A stretch of 13,032 bases of DNA from NCBI GenBank assembly GCA_900088475.1, contig FLMG01003918.1, forward strand, positions 1,414 through 14,445, in the 5' to 3' direction. Below are positions 1 to 8,181 of the stretch, one piece after another. Below the pieces are notes generated by a model. The model made no database searches. It saw only the letters and a program-made list of their open reading frames with translations, and was not told the DNA's origin. Both the position numbers and the translations under genes were made by a program. This stretch comes from Hyphochytrium catenoides. Lineage: Eukaryota; Sar; Hyphochytriomycetes; Hyphochytriales; Hyphochytriaceae. Each line of letters begins with the position of its first letter. The stretch's first letter is position 1.

Positions 1-201
1 CTACCCTCTAATGCCTAGCACTTGCTCTCGATGAAATATCATCTTCGCGATCCTTGCTATCTTTCTTTGTCTCTCGGCATGGTTTCTCCTTGAAAACACA
101 CTGGTCCTCCTTTGTGCTGATTTCTTTGCTTGCCTGCCATTTCTCTATCTTTGAGAGATAGGAGGACCCCCCTCTCTCTTTATGTTACATTTTCCTTCTA
201 G
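1..201 (+). other. probable 3' part of an intron upstream of the PCIF1-like gene
   Basis: No coding frame here looks like protein. The stretch is rich in pyrimidine runs and ends in a strong acceptor-like sequence: a long T/C tract followed by TAG at 199-201. The PCIF1-like gene downstream lacks its N-terminal WW domain within this window, so an intron here leading to exons left of the window is the simplest reading. It could instead be 5' untranslated DNA if translation really begins at the ATG at 279. Confidence 0.35.
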
Positions 202-1702
202 ATATTCGCTTTTTCCGCTTCTTCATTAGCCGGGCACTGAGGAATAGCTCCATACCGTGGCGCTTCAACTGATCTCCTATGTATCTCAGGTCTATCCTAA
301 GAGATCTGAAAAGGGAAGCGATTGTAGTCAGTGGAGTCCTTAAGAACAAGCTAAAGCATCTCCCTGAAAGCTCGAAGAAACACGCCACAGTGGAGGAAGA
401 AGAGAATGGCTCATTTTCCATCACCTATAAGAAGCATAAATCCCATATCAACAGGCCGCACTTTTATAAGCTTCGTTACCTCTTTGATCACTATCGAGAG
501 AAGAGGGGCCTTAAAGAGATCCAGTTCAATGACGCTCTGTTGACCCTACTTCTACGCTACGAAGCGTTACAGGGTGGAGGTTATCAGGTCAGTGAGCAAG
601 CAATGTTTACAGTTCTCCTCTGCTTTCACGTGCTTCTTGTCGGACAGGCACTATTCCTGTTTCGTACAGATCTAGAGGTTGAGCTGCCCTCCAATCCGCT
701 TACAGTCAAAAGTCGTGATGTTCGCATGTTTCTCTGCCCTCCATGTTCCAGCTTCAAGGTCTTTGTTGCTTCCCAATTGTCTCACGTAACCTTCATGTCA
801 ATGCTTAGGCAGCACTTAACGAGGAATGCTTCGATGTATTGCTGAAGCATTTCAATGTCCGGCTTGAATGCTTTGCTTCTCCACTAAACTGCCGCTATGA
901 GCGCTACTGCAGCGCATTTCCTGACACGGATACTCCTTTTGGTAGCTTGGGAAGCTTCTTTGACTTCAGACCTCGAGAGGGCTCATATGAGGCGAATCCT
1001 CCCTTTATTCCGTTCCTTATCTCTCGGATGATGAACCATATGGATAGATGTCTCTCTCAAGCGGATGGCCCGTTGTCATTCGCCATTGTAGTTCCGGCTT
1101 GGAAGCACACAGAGGTACGACAGATAGTGCGGACATCCTCAGGGAAAAGAGAAAGATTGTGGATTTTGAGGAGAGAGACGAAGGGCTTGTTTCTTGGACT
1201 GTTTTCCTTATTCCTTTCCATCTCATCAATTGCTTGAGTTCAGGGATGGCAAGGGCTAGTGGGAAGTAAATGGAATAGATACCACCTGGAGATCCCACAG
1301 CGAGAGCATGGCTTCTGTGAGGGTAAACAGCACACAAGGAAGACTAGATGGCGTATAGCCTCTTTCGACACAAGCGTCTTCTTCTGGCAGAATGAGGAGG
1401 GTAAGTTCTTTCGCTACTCTGCTACAGATTACGACTCGAAGTTCACCGAGGCTGTTGGTGTGTGTTGTCTGTCTGTCGCAGGGTCAAAGAAATGGCCAGT
1501 GAGTGACGATGCCATAGCAGAGCTTCGTAAGGCATTTGCTTCCAAACAGCAACTGCGTGACCTTGCCACCTCGGAGGAGGCAGCGCAACCGCTTCACGAA
1601 CCTAAGAAGCGCCCTGCTTCATCTCTTCAAGCCCAACCTTCCTTTATAAAGAACAAAAAGCGGGGCAAGCATTCCTCTGTTCCTCCCGCGACAAGACGCT
1701 AA
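202..1702 (+). CDS. PCIF1: PCIF1/CAPAM-like mRNA cap-specific adenosine N6-methyltransferase (5' partial)
   Basis: PCIF1 family enzymes transfer a methyl group from SAM to N6 of the cap-adjacent 2'-O-methyladenosine of mRNA, in the nucleus. Proposed exons are 202-256 (tentative), 290-587, 809-1114, 1244-1400 and 1482-1702; all junction phases agree. The second exon holds a helical segment ending FNDALLTLLLRYEALQGGGY. The third holds the core: FASPLNCRYERYCSAFPDTD, then GSFFDFRP, then EANPPF, with the catalytic NPPF at 995-1006, then FAIVVPAW. The fourth holds HLEIPQREHGFCEG and FFWQNEEG. The order matches animal and plant PCIF1 as I remember them. The tail is basic (KKRP, KNKKRGK), suiting nuclear location. 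The N-terminal WW domain, which binds phosphorylated RNA polymerase II CTD in animals, is not seen and would lie left of the window. An in-frame TGA at 270-272 must be spliced out, or translation starts at ATG 279. About 340 residues are visible. It converges on the SUMT gene with 131 bp between stops. Confidence 0.88.
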
Positions 1703-1833
1703 GAGGCGGAAGAGCGGCAAAAGCTACAAGTCTTTACATATCTCTTGACTATTTATTAGCAGAGTCACCAGTGAGCCATAAACGGCCCCACGTTGAACAT
1801 CTAAGTGAACGGCAAGTTGACGGGGCTCTTCTA

Positions 1834-3505
1834 CTACGCGTCGCCCTGACTAAAGTCTGTGGCCGAATGGCCAATGATGATAACAGCCGGAGATAAGCTC
1901 TTATCCTTCACCTTCTCAGGCATGCTACCCAGCTCACCTCGGTATACCTCGGTCTCATGACAGTATGCGTTTTTGACAATCATACACGGAGTATTTGGCC
2001 TCGTCCCCGCAGACATCAGTCTCCTAAATCCCATCAGGCAAAAAGGAAGAGCGGATAGGCCCCAGGGGAGCTAACGTTAGACAATATTGACAGAATCATA
2101 CGGCAAACAGAACAGACTATTAACCAACAGCCCAGCTCACCAAACATAGCGGTGCAACCATGTTACCAAGAACCTCAAGTGGCATGGACCAGCTTTCCGT
2201 AAGGGCAAAAGCCAATAACGCAATGAAAGCTACTCTTAGTAGACAGAGATATTGTTGAAGCCACTATGCTTACTCTGCAATCTGTGGAAATGTTCTTGTT
2301 CCCATAACAATGATCAGATTGTGCATCTGTGCTAAAGTATCCCAGTTCATCTCTGGATCAGAGGGGTTATGACCGGATAGTACAGCAAAGTGCTTTCCCA
2401 TTTTGGCGTCAGTTATGGGTGCGTTAACTAACGCCGGCGCCGCTAGCACGGAACTGATGCCTGGCACTATCTCAAACCTAAGCCCAAAGGGCGGTGAGAA
2501 GATCCGCGAGGACTCCATGCCGTGATTTGAAGCATAACAGAAAAGAACTGAGACAGCGACACATAAACGAGAGTAACATGACTCAGACATAGCGAAAATG
2601 AGAATCTCATGACGAAGGCTCAGGAAAAAAAAAAAACAGCGACTCATATAGCAGTAGTCTCCAGGCGATGGGATGATGTTGAAAGAGAGGTTGGCCCCAG
2701 TGCCAGCTTGTGTTGATGGCTGTAGTCTGGATGCCTTACCTGATGTTGTTGTCAACCAGTGTTTGAATCTCAGAGCCCAATCTTCCGAAGACTAGAGAGT
2801 CACCTCCTTTGAGCCTAACAACAAGCTTATCGGGTTGGCACTTGCTGACCAAGAGCTGGTTTATATCTTCCTGCTTTGCTGACGATGCTTTCCCTCCCCT
2901 TTTGCCTACACGGATAACCTCACAATGCTTTGGAGCCTTCTGTAAGAGCTCCTCCCCAGCGAGTTCATCCGTGATAATGACATCCGCGCAGTTTATAAGA
3001 TGAGCACCTAGGAAGGTGGAAGAGTGTAGCGATATGGGAGAAGGTGAGCAGGAAGCGAGCCAACTGGGCGCACCCTGGCAGTTGACGTTCAAGGCTACCT
3101 CTAACAGTTATTAGCTCAGGATCTCCAGGTCCAGCTCCTACAAAATAGACGATACCCCTCCTTATAGCGGCATGGCCCTTTTGCTTCCTGAGATGCGGAA
3201 GAACAATACTTCTTAGAGGCACCAGAGACTTGCCTGTTAGAGGTACCTCCCTGCTGTACAGAGGATCTTTGGGAAGAGAGACTTATACTCCATACCTGCG
3301 TCTCCATTCAGACTTGTACGCCCAGACAGCGGTGGTAGAAACGAGAACTAGAAGAGAACCTGTCATAAACGACCAGTGCAGGCATATCACGATTTATCAG
3401 CAAGAGCAAGTCGCGAGATCTCCACAATTGTCACACCGACTTACATGCTGCTGCTGCTCCAGCGGCAAGTAGTGCAGCTCTAGGGGTCGGAGCCAGCGAC
3501 CCCAT
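1834..3505 (-). CDS. UPM1: uroporphyrinogen-III C-methyltransferase (SUMT), with N-terminal hydrophobic segment
   Basis: SUMT makes precorrin-2 from uroporphyrinogen III with two SAM, the entry step to siroheme (and to cobalamin in bacteria). Proposed exons, 5' to 3' on the minus strand: 3505-3445, 3359-3296, 3253-3099, 3007-2740, 2477-2274 and 2023-1834. They join in phase to 313 residues. Family motifs follow in order: YFVGAGPGDPELITVRG (81-87 is the SAM loop), GKRGGK (129-133), VVRLKGGDSLVFGRLGSE, FEIVPGISSVLAAPAL (184 on), NLIIVMGTRTFPQIAERL and LSPAVIIIG near the C terminus. Core length is normal. Residues 10-35 are Ala/Leu/Val-rich, a likely signal anchor or first part of an organelle targeting peptide. 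The last four exons are secure; the first two and the 42-nt intron before exon 3 are inferred. No precorrin-2 dehydrogenase or ferrochelatase domain is fused. Oddities: ITDELAG replaces the usual YDRLV-like stretch, and PITDAK replaces PLTHR. Confidence 0.9.
2625..2636. repeat. 12-base poly(A) run inside a SUMT intron
   Basis: Twelve consecutive A residues on the plus strand (T on the coding strand) lie inside the 262-nt intron at 2478-2739. Read on the minus strand the run could add to the pyrimidine content of the intron, but it is far from the acceptor. Its length may vary through slippage or assembly error; the protein would be unaffected. Confidence 0.8.
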
Positions 3506-3564
3506 AGTCAAATTGAAGACAAGGTCGGTTAGATGTCCTAGATTGGTGCAGAAAGTTGCACGTT
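3506..3564. promoter_or_regulatory. compact divergent intergenic region between SUMT and the small gene at 3565
   Basis: Only 59 bp separate the proposed SUMT start codon (minus strand, 3505) from the proposed start of the plus-strand small gene (3565). If both starts are right, this region plus the 5' parts of the genes must hold a shared bidirectional promoter. I see no TATA box or other recognisable element. The call depends on two start codons inferred by eye. Confidence 0.3.
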
Positions 3565-4086
3565 ATGAGAGCTCCGAAGTCTAGACAAAGAAATCCAATA
3601 ATCTTCAGAATCATCTCTTGCCTGCAGCTTGTGAAAAGAGTGAGGCAACAATGACGCCGCGTGCGTTGTCCGACCGATCTTGGCCCAAACACTGTACAGA
3701 CGGGTTGTAGCTAGACGTTTGCGGTAGAGAAGGATCTTCATCCGTTATATCTCAGTGTTCTGAAGTTCTCGGGCCAAGATCGTCCGGAGACGTCGGATGA
3801 TCGGGTCTCAAGGAGATAGGAGATAGCCCTCGTGAGTTTCCTCATGCTATACGTACGCCTTCCTTTATAAAGCTTCTCTCACTTTGTTGAAGAGCGACTC
3901 CATCCGTGGCTCGGCGGTCTTGAGGCATCAGCTGACGAGAGTTTTAACTTCAGCATCGCGCCGCCCTGGCTGCCGGCAGCCTTCTACGAACTCACCTTTA
4001 CGGACAAGCCTCTCATTGAGCAGAAATCTACCACGCGGTTCTCACCCCGGTCAAATTCACCTATTGACCCTGACGAAGAGAAATAA
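3565..4086 (+). CDS. probable small three-exon gene of unknown function
   Basis: I do not recognise this protein. ATG 3565 opens a basic N terminus (MRAPKSRQRNPIIFRII, then CLQLVKR) ending at a GTGAGG donor after 3639. A 75-nt intron with acceptor TAG at 3712-3714 leads in phase to TFAVEKDLHPLYLSVLKFSG. The last exon, ending at TAA 4084-4086, reads ERLHPWLGGLEAS, then FNFSIAPPWLPAAFYELTF, then TDKPLIEQ, with an acidic end. It has no in-frame ATG of its own, so upstream exons are needed. The second intron is ambiguous: donors at 3782, 3792 and 3805 each pair in phase with an acceptor at 3892, 3872 or 3894. The product would be about 115-125 residues, soluble, with a basic start that could be a mitochondrial leader. 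An AATAAA overlaps the stop codon. A competing minus-strand frame at 3538-3741 cannot be excluded. Confidence 0.4.
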
Positions 4087-4367
4087 AAAAAACAACGTAG
4101 CAGTCGTCAAGAGATCAGACATATAGTGCCTAAAAATTAGGTAATGAGACGGCTGACCTTGCCATAACGGGACTTCCGCCAACTAATGCAGTAAGATAAC
4201 ACCCTTGAAGTCCACTTTATTAAAGGTTCTCAAAGACGCACAAGTGGGAGGACTAACCCAACGTGAGCTGCTTAAAGGTTAAGGGCTCGCACTCGTCAAA
4301 TCACTGGGCAGTTGACTACTTTTGGGGCGGTAAGAACAACCGCTCAGGCTGGGAAGAACCTTCTAGG
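4087..4367. other. convergent intergenic region
   Basis: This 281-bp stretch lies between the ends of two convergent genes. I see no coding frame. It starts with an A-rich run just after the small gene's stop and holds a candidate polyadenylation signal for the large membrane protein gene at 4216-4221. Nothing else stands out. Confidence 0.5.
4216..4221 (-). terminator. candidate polyadenylation signal (AATAAA) for the membrane protein gene
   Basis: The plus strand reads TTTATT, so the minus strand carries AATAAA about 147 nt past the TAA stop of the large membrane protein gene, within the usual 3' UTR range. A six-base match is expected by chance often, and I do not know that this organism uses the signal. 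Confidence 0.25.
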
Positions 4368-7300
4368 TTAGTAAAAATAGCCTGGCTTCGGTACAGTAAA
4401 GGCAGGTTTGACAACAGGTGATGCTCTCTGGTCATCAGCTTCATTTGAGGCCCCGTTGCTGGTTGGTAAGGAGGAGCAATTCACCGAGCCAGCCAGCGAG
4501 GGCGACTGCTGTCTCCCTGTTTGCAGCTTCCCTTCTCCCTCCCCTACAGTGGAACCTTGATCGTCCTTCCGCCTCCCCTGTTGTTGCCTTTCACGTGCAT
4601 CTTCGACTTCTTTTTGATCCATGTCCCATATTTGCCATCTCTGAGTTCTGAGATCCCTGGAGCTGAGCTCTAAGCCCGTCATTCCCATAAGATACGAGTA
4701 ATGAATGCCACCTTGGCCATCAACCATGTCACTACCATACATTGCAGGCTGGATCTGTCGGTACTCTACCATCCTCTGAACACTCCCTGGTGGTAAGGCG
4801 TTCCTAAGGGCAACTCCCAGATCGCTCGTGCTGTTCCCAACAGATGACAGGAGGAGGCCATCCAATAAGAGAGAAAAAATGACAGCAAAGAGGTCCAGGT
4901 CAAGCGTTGAGCCTACAGGACCGTTCAGCATGACTGTGACGGTGCCTGTGGCAGAAAGTACTCCGACAGTCGCTGTCAAGAGTCGTCGGATCGAGTTTTT
5001 GTACCGGTCTAGGAAGAGTACCTCACTGACAGCTCTAATTCTACCGGCATGTAAGCTCTCAATGACTCCCCACATAGCCAAGAGAGTGATCAGGCAGATC
5101 CACGCAGGCGATTCAGTGGTACCGGTCAGTAAGTCCCATTCAACTTCAGCGTTGAGGCCCAGGATAGCAGAGAAGGAGCGCAAGTTACTTGCTACAGTGA
5201 GAAGAGAGGGCAGCCCATACACGACTTGGGCGGTAGTGCCGCCGGCCGCAAGAACGTCATAGCCAACATCTAGAGCCATAAGGAGGCGCTTGTCAACAGG
5301 AATTCTTCCTGGTTGCGATGCCTTGAACTCCTTCATGACATGGCGCAGTAGGTGCAGCCGCTCCATATAGCAGACCAGCATTCTAACCCAGACAGTGAAC
5401 GACAAAACGATGGAGAAGTACAGCACTGTGTTATATTTTCCCCGCAGGAGATTCGTGTTGAGTCGGACTTTGTCTGGCTCCGTTCTCCCGCCAAGCACCC
5501 AGCTCTTCTGTGTCTTGGACAAGATGCCAATGGACGTATCACCAATGAGGGCGGCCTTGTAGATGCGAGTAAGGCCTAGGCCCTTGAACCGCACCCCAAG
5601 CATGCATGTACTGTTCCACCATGCTTCCAGGCCAAGGTAGCTCTCTAACGCCCCAGCGGAGACGTAACCTTTGCCCATCTCCCAGTCAGTAAATATCTGG
5701 TTATGTGAGGCGTTGGTTCGATTGAGAACGTAGACCTCATAGTACGTCTCAGGCAACCACGTTGAGAGGAATTTTTCATCAGGGCTCCTCCACTTCTTCA
5801 TAACCTGAGTGAAGCCGCATCCGCCGTGTTTGTTTATATGATAACGTCCGGGGCTGGTGTTCTGAGTAAGACCTCCAGAGACGTATCGAGTGCAGCCAGA
5901 GTCGACGTAATAAGCAACTTTAGAGTCAAGGGCCACGTGCAAAAGAGATGTCTGTCTCTCTTGAGCAATACCCTGGAAGACTGCGGAGCAGCCGGGGTCA
6001 ATGATGGAGCCCTCAGCAAAGTAGCCGTCAGAACGATTCCACATCCTCTCCAACATCTCAGTATAGGCGTCCTGCACCTCCACTGTTTCCTTAGTTGCGG
6101 GCTGTTGCTCCTTACCTTGCGAGGTAGACTGTTCATACTGGAGGAGCTGGCTAGGAACATCAACGAGAAAGACGAATTGCCGTCTGCCACCGAAAACATC
6201 CGTATAGCTGCCCTCAGCCACACCACCAATGTAACTCCAGTCGTTTCTGGCAAACTCGGTTAGCTCCGCAGCGTTGTCGCATATTTGCGCCCCATTAAAG
6301 TCTCGGTTGCAATACTCTGCGTCATATCCGACGGCTGAGAGCACGACCTCAGGCCCTGCCCAAGCTTCATTATTGCAGAATGGATCGGTTACTGCGCTCG
6401 GGAGCAGAAAAGCTTCTTTGTCGAACGAGTCACCTAATCGCCGGCCGCCCTGCACCTTCAGAGACAGCTCACCCACATCCAACCCACAGCCCGTTAAAAA
6501 GTCCCAAATAATGGCATTGGCGTAGGAGTCATTAGCAAGCAACCAGCTTATGCGATCGCGGGCTCCCATAATGGTTGATAGAGTGTCTATTTCAGCGTCC
6601 CAAGCGCGCGGAAGTTTGTACTTGATACCTAGAAGCATCGCGTAACCCTGCAGAGACCGCATCATTGACACTTGGTCCACAGGCAACCCTTGTATGAGCT
6701 GTAGGAGGCGACTGGTGACCAGAGGTGCGCCGTAGGTTGACTCCCTTTCCTTCCAGAACCGATTGGCGTTCTCTGGGCTCGACATCAGCCGGTAGAGACG
6801 GTTGAGTCGCGCTACCTCCTGATCCATATTCAAATAGGTGCTTTGATACTTCAAGCCGCGGACATAGTCACGTTGGTCGTCGGGATCACCACGAACAATG
6901 GCAGGAACGTAAGGCTTGTCGGTAGCGATGTAGAAACCCATACGACGATAACTCTCTAACACGCGGTTCCCCAGAGCGCTCTTGTCCCAGCGCACTTCAA
7001 ACCTCAAGTGACTTGGCACATTCAGTAGAGTGGCGATCGCTCTGTTGATGGCAGTGGCAGAGGAGGGCGCGGTCGAGGAATTTGCAGGGATGGATGACAT
7101 TTTCCCTTTCTTACTGGACTTCAGGAACTCAAGGGTTGCGACAGCTTCATCTCCCCAAAAGAGCTGGACTGTGCTACTCTTAGCGAAGAGCTTCCAGGTG
7201 ATGTCCGGTAATGATGACGAGTTTCTTTGGGATAAGGAAGAGGTGGAAGAGACAGAAGAAGCGGCCCAGGTAGGAGCCAACCGAGGTAGCTCCAAGCTGG

Positions 7301-7409
7301 CTGACAGAAGGCTCTCATCTAATCGGAACAGTAAGAGCTGTCTCAAGGGAGAGAAAACATACCATAAAAATTGAAGTACAATCAGTAGGAGTACAAAGGT
7401 GGACTTCAT
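4368..7409 (-). CDS. large single-exon membrane protein with glycosylated ectodomain, unknown family
   Basis: I do not recognise this 1013-residue protein. The frame is open without introns from ATG 7407-7409, chosen because a classic signal peptide follows directly (MKSTFVLLLIVLQFLWYVFS); the frame stays open upstream without another ATG. Residues 40-125 are Ser/Thr-rich. About 130-640 form a large domain with eight cysteines (308, 345, 367, 377, 474, 506, 531, 602), an even number suited to disulfides. N-glycosylation sequons occur at about 63, 110, 293, 458, 517, 563, 566 and 599. Hydrophobic segments lie near 659-681, 711-740, 768-785, 809-830 and 838-856. The tail from 860 is polar, with an acidic and Gln-rich stretch (930-970) and a Pro/aromatic end. 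I infer a plasma-membrane or endomembrane protein with its N terminus outside. No kinase, channel or transporter motif is evident. The lack of introns in over 3 kb contrasts with its neighbours. Confidence 0.88.
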   Translation of the reverse strand: MKSTFVLLLIVLQFLWYVFSPLRQLLLFRLDESLLSASLELPRLAPTWAASSVSSTSSLSQRNSSSLPDITWKLFAKSSTVQLFWGDEAVATLEFLKSSKKGKMSSIPANSSTAPSSATAINRAIATLLNVPSHLRFEVRWDKSALGNRVLESYRRMGFYIATDKPYVPAIVRGDPDDQRDYVRGLKYQSTYLNMDQEVARLNRLYRLMSSPENANRFWKERESTYGAPLVTSRLLQLIQGLPVDQVSMMRSLQGYAMLLGIKYKLPRAWDAEIDTLSTIMGARDRISWLLANDSYANAIIWDFLTGCGLDVGELSLKVQGGRRLGDSFDKEAFLLPSAVTDPFCNNEAWAGPEVVLSAVGYDAEYCNRDFNGAQICDNAAELTEFARNDWSYIGGVAEGSYTDVFGGRRQFVFLVDVPSQLLQYEQSTSQGKEQQPATKETVEVQDAYTEMLERMWNRSDGYFAEGSIIDPGCSAVFQGIAQERQTSLLHVALDSKVAYYVDSGCTRYVSGGLTQNTSPGRYHINKHGGCGFTQVMKKWRSPDEKFLSTWLPETYYEVYVLNRTNASHNQIFTDWEMGKGYVSAGALESYLGLEAWWNSTCMLGVRFKGLGLTRIYKAALIGDTSIGILSKTQKSWVLGGRTEPDKVRLNTNLLRGKYNTVLYFSIVLSFTVWVRMLVCYMERLHLLRHVMKEFKASQPGRIPVDKRLLMALDVGYDVLAAGGTTAQVVYGLPSLLTVASNLRSFSAILGLNAEVEWDLLTGTTESPAWICLITLLAMWGVIESLHAGRIRAVSEVLFLDRYKNSIRRLLTATVGVLSATGTVTVMLNGPVGSTLDLDLFAVIFSLLLDGLLLSSVGNSTSDLGVALRNALPPGSVQRMVEYRQIQPAMYGSDMVDGQGGIHYSYLMGMTGLELSSRDLRTQRWQIWDMDQKEVEDARERQQQGRRKDDQGSTVGEGEGKLQTGRQQSPSLAGSVNCSSLPTSNGASNEADDQRASPVVKPAFTVPKPGYFY

Positions 7410-7624
7410 CGTGTCCTTCGTGTTACTCCCAGGCGGCAGTCTTGCTCCTAATAACCAAAGGTAGGTGGTACCTCGATGGACTCTCCTCTCCGTTGTCCCT
7501 AGCTCGGTATAAACAAGAAGACAGCGGACGTGGAAGGTGCTTCTCTCCAATTGCCTAACCTTCGTCCCGTCCGCTAGGTCAATAGAGCAAAGAAAGTTCC
7601 AAACTTCTATCCCCTGCCTTGCTC
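7410..7624. promoter_or_regulatory. divergent promoter region with TATA-like site
   Basis: This 215-bp stretch separates the divergent starts of the large membrane protein gene (7409, minus) and the small gene at 7625 (plus). TATAAAC at 7508-7514 lies on the plus strand about 117 nt before the small gene's ATG, which is compatible with a core promoter plus a short 5' UTR. The region also remains open in the frame of the membrane protein, but without an ATG. The promoter role is inferred from position only. Confidence 0.25.
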
Positions 7625-8181
7625 ATGAAGGCGGCCTCGGTCCGTCGTAAAGCTCAACCCGGGCCACAGACGAGACGGTGCGCCAACAAACCTTCGTTGT
7701 CTAGAGAGTGGGAAAAGCTAGTTGAGAAAGTGCATCAGCACTCAAAGCTGCTAGCTGCAATCTCAGACGACAGCGGTGTGTTAAGATTCTCGAGGTAGGG
7801 CTGCAGCCCGACCACCACTAATGCTGGCCGAAGAAGGGATGCCTGAAGAATCCATACATTCCAGAATAGCGGAGCAAACTAGGTCTAAGTCTACGTTGCC
7901 CCTCGCCGTTGGGGACAACAAGAGAAGAGTTAAAGTAAGAGAAGCAAGGCCTTCCGCCACAAGTGGGATGAAAGGCCAAAGATCGGAGAAGAGTGAGGAT
8001 GATAGGGATCAAAAAGTTGACACCTAAAGAAGGTCCAATGCAGGCGATTTGGTTCTCCCACTCCTGGTGGTTTCATTCTACTCGCTTAACATTGCATCGA
8101 TGGATGGACCTGTGCAGAGACATGCAGCGCAGCGATGAGAGGATGTGCCAGGCCATGTACCTTATAAAAGTTCTGAGTTAA
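7625..8181 (+). CDS. possible small two-exon gene of unknown function
   Basis: The product is not recognised. ATG 7625 opens a basic leader (MKAASVRRKAQPGPQTRR), then a helical stretch (SREWEKLVEKVHQHSKLLAA, then ISDDSGVLRFS) ending at a GTAGGG donor at 7795. The proposed acceptor is CAG at 8115-8117, preceded by a CTTAAC branch-like site, giving a 323-nt intron and a second exon 8118-8181 that reads DMQRSDERMCQAMYLIKVLS and stops. Phases agree, giving 77 residues: a small helical protein with a basic start. Without the splice, the first exon ends at TAG 7796-7798 after 57 residues. The frame at 7821-8027 overlaps the proposed intron and would be an alternative exon. Family, partner and location are unknown. 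Confidence 0.4.

Noticed and set aside
1017-1337. Minus-strand frame of 106 codons
   Set aside because: It is antisense to the recognised PCIF1 exons and crosses an intron.
3116-3307. Second minus-strand frame across the 5' part of the SUMT gene
   Set aside because: It does not encode the GAGPGDP motif frame; it is a shifted reading of the same exons.
3538-3741. Minus-strand frame of 67 codons starting MKILLYRKRLATTRLYS
   Set aside because: It looks moderately protein-like and could be real, but it overlaps the plus-strand three-exon model, which explains the strong last exon at 3895-4086. Kept only as the competing hypothesis.
1637-3872. An exact 15-base sequence shared at 1637-1651 and 3858-3872
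   Set aside because: One copy is inside PCIF1 coding sequence and the other in a probable intron or exon edge. No extended similarity or repeat boundaries, so likely chance.
4828-5262. Plus-strand open frame of 144 codons opposite the large membrane protein gene
   Set aside because: It lies wholly within the 1013-codon minus-strand frame, and its translation is low-complexity with no family features; it is a mirror of that coding sequence.
5826-6263. Overlapping plus-strand (145 codons) and minus-strand (139 codons) frames
   Set aside because: Both are alternative frames of the large membrane protein gene, which has far better coding character.
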